From: Tritonibacter horizontis
Lineage (GTDB): Bacteria > Pseudomonadota > Alphaproteobacteria > Rhodobacterales > Rhodobacteraceae
Length of the DNA: 64,000 nucleotides
Assembly (NCBI RefSeq): GCF_001518015.1
Contig: NZ_LPUY01000012.1
Location: 1 to 64,000 of the forward strand
Direction: 5' to 3'
Shown here: piece after piece, positions 34,098 through 43,080 of the stretch
Layout of the letters: each line of letters starts with the position of its first letter
How positions within the stretch are numbered: the first letter of the stretch is position 1
Notes under the pieces: generated by a model
Told to the model about the DNA's origin: nothing
Seen by the model: only the letters and a program-made list of their open reading frames with translations
Databases searched by the model: none
Translations under genes and position numbers: made by a program

Positions 34098-35597
34098 TCA
34101 TTCCGCGGCGATGGCTGTTGATTTCTTGCGACGGGCACGCAGGCCCCGCAGGATGCCTTCGACCACCACAAAGAGCACCGCCGCCATCAGGATCGTCCCG
34201 ATCCACTGCGACAGCACGAAGCCAAAGCTTTTGTCCTCGAAGACCAGCAGGGCGCGGCGCAGGTTCTCGTCCGCCAGCGGTGCCAGGATGACGCCCAGCA
34301 CGATGGGCGCGACGGGGAAGCGAAAGATGCTCAGGAGCACGCCAAAGACACCCGCTCCGAACATCACCCAGACATCAAACATTGACAGTTTCACCGACCA
34401 CGCCCCGATGATGCAGACCGGAATGATCAAGGGCATCAACACGCCGCGTGGCAGGCTGAACAGTTTCACGCAGGGTTTGATCAGCGCAAAGGCGGCAGCG
34501 AACATCATCATGTTCGCCAGCAAAAGCGCGCCATAGATGAAATAAATCAGCCCCGGATGGTCGATCTGGATGGTCGGTCCGACGCTGACGTTCTTTAGTG
34601 TCAGTGCGGCCAACAGGGCGGCCGCGGCCGCGTTGCCGGGGATACCCAATGCCAGCGTAGGAAGCATGGAGCCGCCGATATTGGCATTGTTCGACGTTTC
34701 CGCGCAGACCAGCGCCTGGTAACTGCCCTTGCCCCATTTCGCCTGCTCTTCGGGCGAGGCCCGGCGGCGGCCGATGTCATAAGCCAGGAACGAGGCCACA
34801 TTGGCGCCAGCCCCCGGCACGGCACCGATCAGCGCCCCGAGGATCCCCGACCGGGTTGCAGCCGGTGTATAACGCAGCAGGCTGCGCAGCGGTGGAAAGA
34901 CCCGACCGACCTCGCTGGGAATGGTCGGAGCAGAGCGGGACGGCAAGGTGCGCAGGATCTCGGCAAAGCCGAACAGCCCGATCAGGATGGCGACATAGCT
35001 GATCCCGTCAAAGAGCATGAAGCTGCCAAAGGTAAACCGGGGCACCGCGTGAATTTCATCCAGGCCGACCAGCGCGATCAACATGCCGATCCACCCCGCG
35101 ATCCAGCCTTTCAGCGGCATCTCGCCCGAGGCCATTGACCCCGAAACCATGATGCCGATCACCGCCAGCCAGAACATCTCCCAGGAGCGGAAATTCAGTG
35201 CGAAACTGAGGATCAGCGGGATGAACAGGATCAGCAACAGGATGCCCAAAGTGCCGCCGATAAAGGAGGCCGTGATCGACATGCCAAGCGCCTGTCCCCC
35301 TTGGCCTCGTTGGGCCAACTGGTGACCTTCGATCATTGTCGGAACCGCATCGGGGGTGCCGGGGATATTGATCAAGATGGCCGAGATCGCGCCGCCAAAC
35401 ACCGACCCGGTGTAGACACCGATCATAAAACAGATGGCCAGGTTCTGTGACATCCCTGCCGAAAGACCGATCAGCAGGCCCATCGCCATGGTGGTGGACA
35501 GCCCCGGCAGGGCACCCCAGATGATACCCAGTGACACGCCTGCCAGCGTCATGAACAACAGCATGGGCGACATCAGTTGAAGGAACGCATCAACCAT
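34098..35597 (-). CDS. tctA: Tripartite tricarboxylate transporter large permease (system 2)
   Basis: A 499-residue TctA permease with about twelve membrane segments. Marker patterns are IIWGALPGLSTTMAMGLLIG, YTGSVFGGAISAILINIPGT and ETSNNANIGGSMLPTLALGI followed by PGN. It is three bases downstream of tctB and upstream of the Gfo/Idh gene. It is clearly different in sequence from the tctA at 29905-31389, so the two TTT systems are not a recent duplication. Confidence 0.95.
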   Translation of the reverse strand: MVDAFLQLMSPMLLFMTLAGVSLGIIWGALPGLSTTMAMGLLIGLSAGMSQNLAICFMIGVYTGSVFGGAISAILINIPGTPDAVPTMIEGHQLAQRGQGGQALGMSITASFIGGTLGILLLILFIPLILSFALNFRSWEMFWLAVIGIMVSGSMASGEMPLKGWIAGWIGMLIALVGLDEIHAVPRFTFGSFMLFDGISYVAILIGLFGFAEILRTLPSRSAPTIPSEVGRVFPPLRSLLRYTPAATRSGILGALIGAVPGAGANVASFLAYDIGRRRASPEEQAKWGKGSYQALVCAETSNNANIGGSMLPTLALGIPGNAAAAALLAALTLKNVSVGPTIQIDHPGLIYFIYGALLLANMMMFAAAFALIKPCVKLFSLPRGVLMPLIIPVCIIGAWSVKLSMFDVWVMFGAGVFGVLLSIFRFPVAPIVLGVILAPLADENLRRALLVFEDKSFGFVLSQWIGTILMAAVLFVVVEGILRGLRARRKKSTAIAAE

Positions 35598-35600
35598 GGC

Positions 35601-36164
35601 TCAGAACCCTCCTGGCAGCGGAATGTTGAAAAGCTTCTGAAAGGTCAGGGTGAGCATGAGCGTCCAACCGGCAGCAATGGCGGTCTTGGTCCATAGGGAG
35701 CCACGCCAGAACACATGCATGATCGCGGTGAGCGCGATGAAACTGACCGGTTGAAAGGCGGACAGGACAAACGGAACCCCCGCGATATCGAAATACACCT
35801 GAAAGGCGAGGACCTGCAGCGCGAGAATGTAGGCTCCGACCATTGCGGCCAGAACCAACATGCGCTTTTGTTCTTCCAGATCACCAAAAAGCTGCGTTTC
35901 ATCGTCGGTCTGGCTGCGGCGGCGCAGGGCGGAATGCCCCAGCACCACGGCCATTGCGGCCAGCGATGCCGCGGCCAGAAAGGGCAGCAACCCGGGCGCG
36001 GTCAACGCGGACCCCGGCACCGGAAGCCGCAGGGACGCCACCATGACCACAATGGCGGTCGCGATCAGAAAACCGGCCGCGATTAGGTCTAGGATGGGCG
36101 CCGCGTTTCCCGCGTTCGCGTCCTCTCCTTCGAACTTGATGTCGTCGGAAATGGGGGATGTCAT
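35601..36164 (-). CDS. tctB: Tripartite tricarboxylate transporter small permease (system 2)
   Basis: A 187-residue TctB-type subunit with four membrane helices (about 25-47, 58-78, 103-125 and 140-180), recognised from topology and position before tctA. A GTG three codons upstream (36173) overlaps the best ribosome binding site GAGGTG, so the ATG at 36164 is preferred. It follows the binding protein gene after a 92-bp gap containing a stem-loop. Confidence 0.87.
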   Translation of the reverse strand: MTSPISDDIKFEGEDANAGNAAPILDLIAAGFLIATAIVVMVASLRLPVPGSALTAPGLLPFLAAASLAAMAVVLGHSALRRRSQTDDETQLFGDLEEQKRMLVLAAMVGAYILALQVLAFQVYFDIAGVPFVLSAFQPVSFIALTAIMHVFWRGSLWTKTAIAAGWTLMLTLTFQKLFNIPLPGGF

Positions 36165-36220
36165 GATTGGCACCTCGGGTGCCAGCCTTGGGGCTGGTCA
36201 GTTATCGCGGAGTGGTTTTC

Positions 36221-36242
36221 CGGGCGGCAATTGCGCCGCCCG
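36221..36242 (-). promoter_or_regulatory. Stem-loop between tctC and tctB of system 2
   Basis: CGGGCGGC (36221-36228) and GCCGCCCG (36235-36242) form a perfect 8-bp stem with a 6-base loop, 14 bases past the tctC stop and 57 bases before the tctB start. There is no long T-run. Like the hairpins after the TRAP binding-protein genes, it may stabilise or partly terminate the message so that binding protein is made in excess. Confidence 0.6.
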
Positions 36243-36256
36243 ACTTGAACGCCCAA

Positions 36257-37369
36257 TCAGCTGATTGGCGGCGGGGTGTAGCCCTGCGGTGGCCACCAGG
36301 TTTCAAAATCCTCCGGCGCGGGCAGGCCCAGCTCCTCGGCGGATTTGATTTCGGCACCGATTGCCTCTTTGTTATTGTTGAAGATATCGGCGGTGATCGT
36401 CTCCATCAGCGCGCCTTGCCGATCGGCCTCTTCCCCGATGAGCAAGCCAGGCTGGAAGAATTTTTGCGCCATCATCTCCGTGAACCCTTCAGAGGTCGCG
36501 GCCGCCCGGAAGGCATCGGCGATTTGCTGCAGCACATCAGCCGGCAGGTTGCGCGGCACCATGAAGTTGTAGGTCGCACCGACGGGCAGGATTTTTTGTG
36601 CTTCGGGGATAATTCCGCCGATCGAGGGCAGCACGGTGCCGTCATCCAGCGTGATATCATTGGTGCTGGCGTGACAAAGGTTGCGCAGCTCGCCACTGCG
36701 GATCAGGTCGATATGTTCGTGCAACCCGCCACCGGCAACGTCTGTTTCGCCCTGAAGCCCGGCCAAAGTCGCAGGTTTGCCGCCCTTGTAGGGGACGTAT
36801 TTCATCTCGATCCCGGCCATATTGGCAATGATCAACGATACCTCGTGCCAGACCCCACCGGTTCCCGATGTCGAGATCGTAAGCTTGCCAGGGTTTGCCT
36901 TTGCTTCCTCGATCACGTCCTGCATGGTCTGGAAGGGGGACTCTGCCCGGACGGACCAGCTGGCCGGCGCATCGGCGGCTTTCATCGGCAACCAGTCTTG
37001 CCAAGGGATGAAATCCGCGTGGCCGAGGACCCGGACAAACCGGTTGTAGTTGGCCGCCCCCAGCAACGTATAGCCGTCGGGCCGCGCTGCAGAGACGTAT
37101 TGGGTTGCGACACCGCCAACCGCGCCGGGCTTGTTGACCACGTTGATGGTCCAGCCCTGCGCCTTGGCCATTTCGTCCGCCAGTTTGCGCATGATGGCAT
37201 CCGTGCCGCCCCCTGCGGCATACATGACCACCAGTGTGATCGGTCGCCGTGGAAAGCTCTGTGCGAATGCTGCGCCGGGCATGGTGATGGTCATCGCGGC
37301 CACGCCGGTGGCGGTTGCGCCCTGCGCCAAAAGCGCGCGACGTGTCAGGTGTTTCCTGTCAGTTGTCAT
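36257..37369 (-). CDS. tctC: Tripartite tricarboxylate transporter substrate-binding protein, Tat-type leader (system 2)
   Basis: A 370-residue TctC/Bug-family receptor. The N-terminus RKHLTRRALLAQGATATG has twin arginines at residues 10-11 and ends with GAAFAQ, which looks like a Tat signal and not a Sec signal. Mature features are VVMYAAGGGTDAIMRKLADE, NKPGAVGGVATQYVSAARPD and VPYKGGKPATLAGLQGETDV. The ATG at 37369 follows GAGGAGACACC. It is the first gene of the long minus-strand TTT operon, and the promoter must lie in 37370-37651. Confidence 0.92.
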   Translation of the reverse strand: MTTDRKHLTRRALLAQGATATGVAAMTITMPGAAFAQSFPRRPITLVVMYAAGGGTDAIMRKLADEMAKAQGWTINVVNKPGAVGGVATQYVSAARPDGYTLLGAANYNRFVRVLGHADFIPWQDWLPMKAADAPASWSVRAESPFQTMQDVIEEAKANPGKLTISTSGTGGVWHEVSLIIANMAGIEMKYVPYKGGKPATLAGLQGETDVAGGGLHEHIDLIRSGELRNLCHASTNDITLDDGTVLPSIGGIIPEAQKILPVGATYNFMVPRNLPADVLQQIADAFRAAATSEGFTEMMAQKFFQPGLLIGEEADRQGALMETITADIFNNNKEAIGAEIKSAEELGLPAPEDFETWWPPQGYTPPPIS

Positions 37370-37475
37370 GGTGTCTCCTCCCATTATGTGATGCGGATTA
37401 TGTCCCGCAAACGGATCCTCCAATCCGTGTTGCCGCGCCTGTCGATCCGTGTCTAAAGGGCGGCCTTGACTAGTT

Positions 37476-37614
37476 TTGGTCAGCCATTTTTGGCGTACAA
37501 CATAATTCTTTTACATTCCTTCTGGTGTATTTTTATTATGTTTTTCAGTATGTTGATGTACTCACGCGCGCCTGACATTGACGTAATTGGTCACCCAATT
37601 TGTTGCATTGGTCA
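37476..37614. repeat. Three TTGGTCA repeats in the tctC promoter region
   Basis: The 282-bp gap 37370-37651 is AT-rich around 37490-37560. TTGGTCA occurs at 37476-37482, 37587-37593 and 37608-37614. The middle copy lies in a small inverted repeat, ATTGG-TCAC-CCAAT (37586-37599). These could be operator half-sites controlling the TTT operon. The regulator is unknown. Confidence 0.4.
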
Positions 37615-37651
37615 TTTGGTGACACATCATCAGGCAAGGCTCGAATCTGGT

Positions 37652-38548
37652 TCATGTCGGCAGGGCGGCCATCCTCAGCGCGATCCACGTCAGACCGGGA
37701 AGACAGGCAAACGTCAGCAGTGTCGAGACCACGACCACTCCGACCACCCGTTCCGGATCGCGGCCAAACCGCTCGGAAAAGACGTGGATCACAATGGCGG
37801 TTGGCATGGTGGCCATCAGGAAAACCACACCGGCTGGCAGACCTTCCAAATCCAGGCTCCAGATCACGCAGAAGGCGGATACCACCCCGATCCCCAGCCG
37901 TCCGACGGCCAGAAATACCGCCGATCGCAGGTCCGCGACCCGCAACCGCGCCAGCGAGGTGCCCAGAAGCAGCAACATCGCGGGTATCATCATGCCGCCC
38001 GTCATTTCGGCCGTGTTGGCCACGACAGCGGGCACCTCTATTCCTGTTGCCAGAACCAGCACCACCAGAAGGACCGAATAGATCAGTGGCTGACGCAGCA
38101 AGACACCGACGCGAAAACTGCCCGCGTAGATGGACATGCCGATAGAATGTTGGGCCAGCGCCACCACGACGAAATACGCAGCCGCCAGTTCCTTGCCGGT
38201 GTCGCCAAAAGCCAACATCACCAGTGGCAGTCCCATATTGCCCGAGTTCGGCATCATCAAAACGGGTAGAAAACTGCGCAGCGACCCGCCCGTGAGAGTC
38301 AGGACCAAAGCTGCCAGAGCCGCTGAAATCACCAGGCACAGAGCCGCGGCGCCAGAGATGGTTGCCACGGCCTGGGGCGCGATTTGCATTGACGTCAGGC
38401 TGCTGAAGATCAACGCCGGCGCCGCCACCATGACCACAACAGTACTGAGCGTCCGCGTGTCCAGCCCGCTGCTGTAGCGTCCCATTGCGTAGCCGATCAG
38501 AACCAAAATCCCGATCGGCCCCAATATGGGCAGCATCTCGCCAATCAA
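37652..38548 (-). CDS. AEC family transporter (auxin efflux carrier-like permease)
   Basis: A 298-residue membrane protein with about ten predicted helices split into two halves by a short hydrophilic loop, the AEC layout. The pattern VLMMPNSGNMGLPLVMLAFG is the conserved NxGNxGLP signature of this family in helix 4. Members move organic anions such as malate or malonate. It is 102 bases downstream of the alpha/beta hydrolase, with a bulged stem-loop between (38594-38619), and probably shares its operon. Confidence 0.9.
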   Translation of the reverse strand: MIGEMLPILGPIGILVLIGYAMGRYSSGLDTRTLSTVVVMVAAPALIFSSLTSMQIAPQAVATISGAAALCLVISAALAALVLTLTGGSLRSFLPVLMMPNSGNMGLPLVMLAFGDTGKELAAAYFVVVALAQHSIGMSIYAGSFRVGVLLRQPLIYSVLLVVLVLATGIEVPAVVANTAEMTGGMMIPAMLLLLGTSLARLRVADLRSAVFLAVGRLGIGVVSAFCVIWSLDLEGLPAGVVFLMATMPTAIVIHVFSERFGRDPERVVGVVVVSTLLTFACLPGLTWIALRMAALPT

Positions 38549-38650
38549 CCGACACGCCCACCTGCCATCGGGGCAGGGGCCCGCGCCTGGAGCGTTTCGG
38601 TCTGGGAGACCGCTGAAACATGATATGGCCAGACATGGTTCCGCACGGCC

Positions 38651-39433
38651 TTACTCGATATCCAGCCCGAGGAAGCCGCCAATCGCGAGGGCGAAGTCTT
38701 GCGGGCGGTCAACGTTGATCACGTGTTTGGCGCCACTGACGCATGCATAGTGCGATCCGGGGCAGGCGGCGGCCATGGCTTCCATTGTTGCAGGTGTCGC
38801 ACCGGCGTCGTGCTCGCCAGAGACAAATAGCGTCGGCACCGTCATGGTGTTCAGGTGACGCAGGTAGTCCAGTTGCATCAAGGCATGGGCGCAGCCCCGG
38901 TATCCCGTCTCGGCGGTTTGAAGAAAACCATCGCGCAGCGTGGCCTCTCGGTCGGGGTGGTTCTTGCGGGTTTCATCGCTCAGCCAAAAGCCAACAGTCC
39001 CGGCCCAGACGGCTTCCAGGCCGCCTTCGTCCAGCTTGGCCAGTCGGGTGTGCCAGCTTTGTACAAAAGGGTCGGGGGCGTCGGCACGGGCGCCACAGCA
39101 CACGATCCGTTCAATGCGCTCTGGATGGTTCAGGCCCAGACCCAAGGCGGTCATGCCCCCCAGAGAGACCCCCATGACAGTCGCTTTTTCAACGCCATGA
39201 TCATCCAGCACAGCCAAGGCATCCGCCACGAAATCGGCAAACTGATAGGGCCCTTCCGGGGCGGGGCTGTTCCCATGGCCGCGGGTGTCGCAGGAAATGA
39301 CGCGGTAGTGGCTACTCAGCAAGGGGATTTGCGCCGCCCACATCGATTCTGTTGCGCCCAGACTGTTGAGCAGCAGCAAGACCGGCGCATCGGACGGACC
39401 ATGGACGGAAGAGTGAAGTTTTATAGAAGTCAT
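38651..39433 (-). CDS. Alpha/beta hydrolase, 3-oxoadipate enol-lactonase-like
   Basis: A 260-residue hydrolase. The nucleophile Ser90 is in GVSLGG, the acid is probably Asp near residue 209 in SGEHDAGATP, and the catalytic His237 is in SGAKHVINVDRP. The oxyanion region is LLLNSLGATESMW. The pattern closely follows PcaD, which opens the enol-lactone in the beta-ketoadipate route, but no other pca gene is present, so another lactone or ester is possible. The ATG at 39433 begins the family domain. Confidence 0.87.
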   Translation of the reverse strand: MTSIKLHSSVHGPSDAPVLLLLNSLGATESMWAAQIPLLSSHYRVISCDTRGHGNSPAPEGPYQFADFVADALAVLDDHGVEKATVMGVSLGGMTALGLGLNHPERIERIVCCGARADAPDPFVQSWHTRLAKLDEGGLEAVWAGTVGFWLSDETRKNHPDREATLRDGFLQTAETGYRGCAHALMQLDYLRHLNTMTVPTLFVSGEHDAGATPATMEAMAAACPGSHYACVSGAKHVINVDRPQDFALAIGGFLGLDIE

Positions 39434-39642
39434 GCTATTTCCCGTATGCTTTGACGCCCCAAGCCCATGTGACGAACCCGAAAGGCGCTGCCGGCCACTG
39501 TCATGATCTGGATTTGGTCGAGCAGGCATAAACTCTGCCTAAACTCTATTCAGATCAGCTATTTAGCCGGACTATTTGCGTTCCTTGAGAAAACGCTATC
39601 GCTCTGGATCGCATAAAAGAAATGATTTAAAATAAGAGTGTC

Positions 39643-39659
39643 TATCTGATTTCTTGATA
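39643..39659. promoter_or_regulatory. TATC-N9-GATA element upstream of the hydrolase/AEC operon
   Basis: TATCTGATTTCTTGATA, extended to TCTATC...GATAGA (39641-39661), lies in the 302-bp gap between the LysR stop (39736) and the hydrolase start (39433). It repeats the 17-mer at 16723-16739 with one change. It is a candidate LysR-type site for the hydrolase/AEC operon. The rest of the gap is AT-rich (39540-39640) and otherwise shows nothing clear. Confidence 0.5.
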
Positions 39660-39735
39660 GAGCATGCGGCCGTCGACAGCATGCATTGGGCTGTGCAAAC
39701 CCGATGCGCGCCGGTTTTCTCGCCGCAGTATCCGC

Positions 39736-40713
39736 TTAGGCTGGGTCGGTTGGATCTTCGGGCTGCAGGCCCGGTTGAGCCGACTTTGGATTGCGGATGC
39801 TGATGGGCGGGATCGCAAGCGCTTGGGTCAGTTCGGCCTGCAGAACATCGGCAAACCCTTGTGCGCCCTGACTGAGCGGGCGGGATGCATGTTCGATGCG
39901 CAGATAGTCCACGGTCAGCGGCGGGTCCGCCAGCGGCACGACCTTGCGCCGTTCGCCGTCCAGATCGGGCAGGCAGAGGATGCCCGGCAAAATCGACACC
40001 CAGTCCGAATTGGCCACCAACCCCATGGTGCCATGCATGGTATCCAGTTGAAGCCGCTCCTGCACCTCAATCTGGTTTTGTGCGAAATACGCCTCGATCC
40101 GATTGCGCCGCGCATTTCCTTGCCCGGGCAGGACAAATTTCTGTGGCGGCAGGTCGCGCAGACGCACGCCATCCGGCGTCGTGGGAAAGTCGCGGTCGGC
40201 GGCGCAGACCAGACATTCCTGATCCTGCCCCATCGGTGTCGCAACCAACATATCGCCAAGGTCGAAAGACGCCGGCACCACCGCAAAATCCAGTCGCCCC
40301 TCGGTCACATCATTGGCCAGGGCCCCGGAATAGGCTTCCAGGATCGACAGGCGTACCTCGGGAAAGGCTTCGGCGAACCGCAGCAAGGCGGGCGTGAGGA
40401 CAGCCCGCGTGAAGGTTGGCATCAGCCCGACCTGGATATGCCCGGTGACAGATTTCGACAGCGACCGGATGCGATCCTCGGCGCGGTATGCCGCGGCCAG
40501 CACCTTCACGGCCTCGCGGTAGAATGATCTCCCTGCTTCGGTGGGGCTGACGCCGGAGGAGCTGCGTAAAAACAGCACGACGCCATATCTCTTTTCGATT
40601 TGTCCGACATGCATCGAAAGGCCCGACTGGGTCGCATTGACCTTTTCCGCCGCTGCTGAAAACGAGCCCTGCTCGTAAACCGCAACAAAATAACGCAACT
40701 GCTGAAGCTTCAT
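39736..40713 (-). CDS. LysR family transcriptional regulator
   Basis: A 325-residue regulator. The winged helix-turn-helix is at 1-60 (QGSFSAAAEKVNATQSGLSM), in a variant of the usual motif, and a periplasmic-binding-like effector domain spans about 90-300. It is divergent from the flavin reductase (106-bp gap) and upstream, on the same strand, of the hydrolase/AEC operon. It may control both through sites such as 39643-39659. The C-terminal tail (last 25 residues, Pro-rich) is unusual but harmless. Confidence 0.92.
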   Translation of the reverse strand: MKLQQLRYFVAVYEQGSFSAAAEKVNATQSGLSMHVGQIEKRYGVVLFLRSSSGVSPTEAGRSFYREAVKVLAAAYRAEDRIRSLSKSVTGHIQVGLMPTFTRAVLTPALLRFAEAFPEVRLSILEAYSGALANDVTEGRLDFAVVPASFDLGDMLVATPMGQDQECLVCAADRDFPTTPDGVRLRDLPPQKFVLPGQGNARRNRIEAYFAQNQIEVQERLQLDTMHGTMGLVANSDWVSILPGILCLPDLDGERRKVVPLADPPLTVDYLRIEHASRPLSQGAQGFADVLQAELTQALAIPPISIRNPKSAQPGLQPEDPTDPA

Positions 40714-40818
40714 ATCGGGCTATCCATTTTCCTTCTACGTTCTACAGTCTAATATTAATTGTCTTGATGCTTCAACCGCTCATATTCTGGCTCAAACGAC
40801 GCATAGGAAAGGAAAAGC

Positions 40819-41322
40819 ATGTCGGACGATACTGAACTCGATCAAATCGAAAGCCGACTTTTGCGGGATGTCTTTGGGTGTTTTGCGACCGGTGTGACCG
40901 TGGTCACTTCCCTAGGCGACACCGGGCGCCCCGTGGGTCTGGTGGTGAATTCCTTCTCCTCGGTTTCGCTCGATCCGCCGCAGATCCTGTGGAGTATTGG
41001 TCTGAATTCGCCGTCGCGTGATGCGTTTTGTGCGCATGAGGGCTTTGCGGTGAATATCATGGGCGCGGATGCCAAGGATGAGACGATGCGCTTTTGCACA
41101 CCGGCAGAGGACAAGTTTGCCGGCGTGGACTGGTGGGCCGGCCATTTCGGGGTTCCCGTTTTGCGCAGTGCACTGGCGACGCTGGAATGTCGGACCGAGA
41201 AACGGATCATCAGTGGCGACCACGAGATCTTTATCGGGCGGGTGCTGCGGGTCGATCATCAGGATGTCGCACCCTTGCTGTTTCACCGGGGTCGGTTCGC
41301 GGAAATGGGGCCGGCCCTATGA
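40819..41322 (+). CDS. Flavin reductase family protein (HpaC/DIM6-like)
   Basis: A 167-residue flavin reductase domain protein. FATGVTVVTS, LVVNSFSSVSLDPPQILWSI and FAVNIMGADAKD are the family signatures for FMN/FAD binding. These enzymes supply reduced flavin to a partner monooxygenase. Its start is 106 bases from the divergent LysR gene and its stop overlaps the next start (ATGA). The likely monooxygenase partners in the window are the luciferase-like proteins near 45-51 kb, though they are in another operon. Confidence 0.9.
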   Translation: MSDDTELDQIESRLLRDVFGCFATGVTVVTSLGDTGRPVGLVVNSFSSVSLDPPQILWSIGLNSPSRDAFCAHEGFAVNIMGADAKDETMRFCTPAEDKFAGVDWWAGHFGVPVLRSALATLECRTEKRIISGDHEIFIGRVLRVDHQDVAPLLFHRGRFAEMGPAL

Positions 41323-42107
41323 CGCCACTTCCCCGGCTGATGGTCGCGCCAAACGGTGCCCGCCGCAGCAAGAGCGACCATCCGGCGCTTCCGGTGACGG
41401 ATGCCGAATTGATCGAAACCGCAAAACGCTGCGTGGCGGCGGGGGCGGATGGCATCCATCTTCACCTGCGGGACGCGCAGGGGGCGCATCTGTTGGATGT
41501 CGCGCGCTATCGCGATCTTCTGGATCAACTGGAAACAGATGTGCCCGACTGTTACTTGCAGGTGACCTCCGAAGCGGCGGGGCGCTATGACGGCGACGCG
41601 CAGCGCACAATGGTGCGTCGGCTGAAGCCGCGCTATGTGTCGGTCGCCCTGCGCGAGATGGTGCGCCGCCCCGAAGATTGGCCCGCAGCCCATGCATTTT
41701 ATGACTGGGCCGCCGCCTCCGGCGTCGAGATCCAGCATATTCTTTATACCCCGCAAGAGGTCCAGGGCTTCATCATTGCCATAGAAAACGGGCACATCCC
41801 GGGACAGCATCACCTGATCCAGCTGGTGCGCGGAACCTATGCCGACGGCAGTCTGAATGCCCATGCGCTGTCACAGTATCTGGCGGAGCTTGAGCGGGGG
41901 GCGGGACATACCTTTGACTGGATGCTCTGCGCCTTTGGAGCGGACGAAACGGCCAGTCTGGTCGAAGCTGCGCGTTTTGGTGGCAAGGCTCGCGTCGGAT
42001 TTGAGAACTCGTTTCATAACGCCGACGGCTCGGTTGCGTCCGACAACGCAGAGCGGGTGAGAGAGGTGGATGCCGCGTTGCGACAATTGCAGTTGTCGGG
42101 ATCCTGA
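41319..42107 (+). CDS. BKACE family beta-keto acid cleavage enzyme
   Basis: A 262-residue protein of the 3-keto-5-aminohexanoate cleavage enzyme (BKACE, DUF849) family. These zinc enzymes cleave beta-keto acids with acetyl-CoA to give acetoacetyl-CoA and another CoA ester. The zinc ligands His47 and His49 appear in GIHLHLRD, and MVAPNGARRSKSDHPALPVT is the family start. It is translationally coupled to the flavin reductase. The protein is shorter than many family members (about 270-310). Confidence 0.87.
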   Translation: MTPLPRLMVAPNGARRSKSDHPALPVTDAELIETAKRCVAAGADGIHLHLRDAQGAHLLDVARYRDLLDQLETDVPDCYLQVTSEAAGRYDGDAQRTMVRRLKPRYVSVALREMVRRPEDWPAAHAFYDWAAASGVEIQHILYTPQEVQGFIIAIENGHIPGQHHLIQLVRGTYADGSLNAHALSQYLAELERGAGHTFDWMLCAFGADETASLVEAARFGGKARVGFENSFHNADGSVASDNAERVREVDAALRQLQLSGS

Positions 42108-42141
42108 CGGCCCCCGTGGCCGGGACAGGCAGCGCAAGGAC

Positions 42142-42174
42142 ACCGCCCGTGGGGATCCCCATGTGGCGGTTTTT
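42142..42174 (+). terminator. Intrinsic terminator after the BKACE gene
   Basis: ACCGCC (42142-42147) pairs with GGCGGT (42165-42170) around an inner GTGGGG-AT-CCCCAT palindrome and is followed directly by TTTTT. It lies 34 bases after the stop at 42107. This is one of the clearest intrinsic terminators in the window. Confidence 0.85.
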
Positions 42175-42306
42175 CCGGTCGATCTGGGTTCCTGCGTTTA
42201 CATGGGGCAAGGCGGCACGCTAGACAGGTACGGCCCCTGATGTCTTGACAAGGAAACCGTCCATGCGCCGCATCGTGCCGTCTTGCCCATCGCAGAGAAA
42301 CGGCTG

Positions 42307-43044
42307 ATGGCGCCGCGCAGAGGGTCGTCCCGAAAGATCGGTCAGGTGCCGCTTTATGAAATGGTCGATGGCGAACTACGCCAGAGGTTGTTGCACAAGA
42401 CCTATCCCCCCGGGTCCATGATCCCCAGCGAAATGAAACTCGCTGCCGAATTGGGGGTCAGCCAGGGGACGGTGCGCCGGGCGCTGAATGGTCTGGTGGA
42501 CGAAGGGTTGCTGACGCGGCGGCAGGGGCTCGGTACTTTCGTTCCCGAAATCGAGGACCGGCGTTCGTTGTTCCTGTTTTTCAACATGATCGGCCATGAT
42601 GGTCAGCATGAACTGCCCCCGGCAGAATTGATTTCATGCGACACAGGACAGGCCACACCGGCGGAGGCAGAACGGCTCGCGCTGTCGCCGGGAAGCCCGG
42701 TGCGCCGACTTTTGCGGGTGCGCCATCTGCGTGGCCTTCCGACAATCATCGAACGGATCGTGGTCTCCGAAGCGGTTTTGCCGGGCCTTGGCGATGAAAT
42801 GAGCCTGCCTGATCATCTTTTTCGCCACTATGAACGGGCCTATGGCAAGACGGTGACCTCTGCCGAAGAGCGGTTGCGCGCCGCCGCCGCCACCGTCGAA
42901 GATGCGCAGCTGCTGGGCATCGATCCGGGCACGCCCCTGCTGGAAATCGACCGGGTCGCCTATGAATTTGATCGTGTGCCCTTGGAGTGGCGCTGTAGCC
43001 GGTGCAACACGGCCGCGCATGACTATCTGGTAGACCGACGCTGA
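42307..43044 (+). CDS. GntR family regulator with UTRA domain (HutC type)
   Basis: A 245-residue regulator. The winged helix is at about 10-80 (SEMKLAAELGVSQGTVRRAL), and a UTRA ligand domain follows at about 90-240, with RRLLRVRHLRGLPTIIERIV and PGTPLLEIDRVAYEFDRVPL. Earlier in-frame starts (TTG at 42283) exist, but the ATG at 42307 is the most plausible; the ribosome binding site is weak for all. The gene is 87 bases upstream of a dehydrogenase whose promoter region carries CTTAT/ATAAG palindromes, its likely target. Confidence 0.9.
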   Translation: MAPRRGSSRKIGQVPLYEMVDGELRQRLLHKTYPPGSMIPSEMKLAAELGVSQGTVRRALNGLVDEGLLTRRQGLGTFVPEIEDRRSLFLFFNMIGHDGQHELPPAELISCDTGQATPAEAERLALSPGSPVRRLLRVRHLRGLPTIIERIVVSEAVLPGLGDEMSLPDHLFRHYERAYGKTVTSAEERLRAAAATVEDAQLLGIDPGTPLLEIDRVAYEFDRVPLEWRCSRCNTAAHDYLVDRR

Positions 43045-43080
43045 AAATTGCCCCTGAGCAATCTTCGTTGACGCAGCTGC

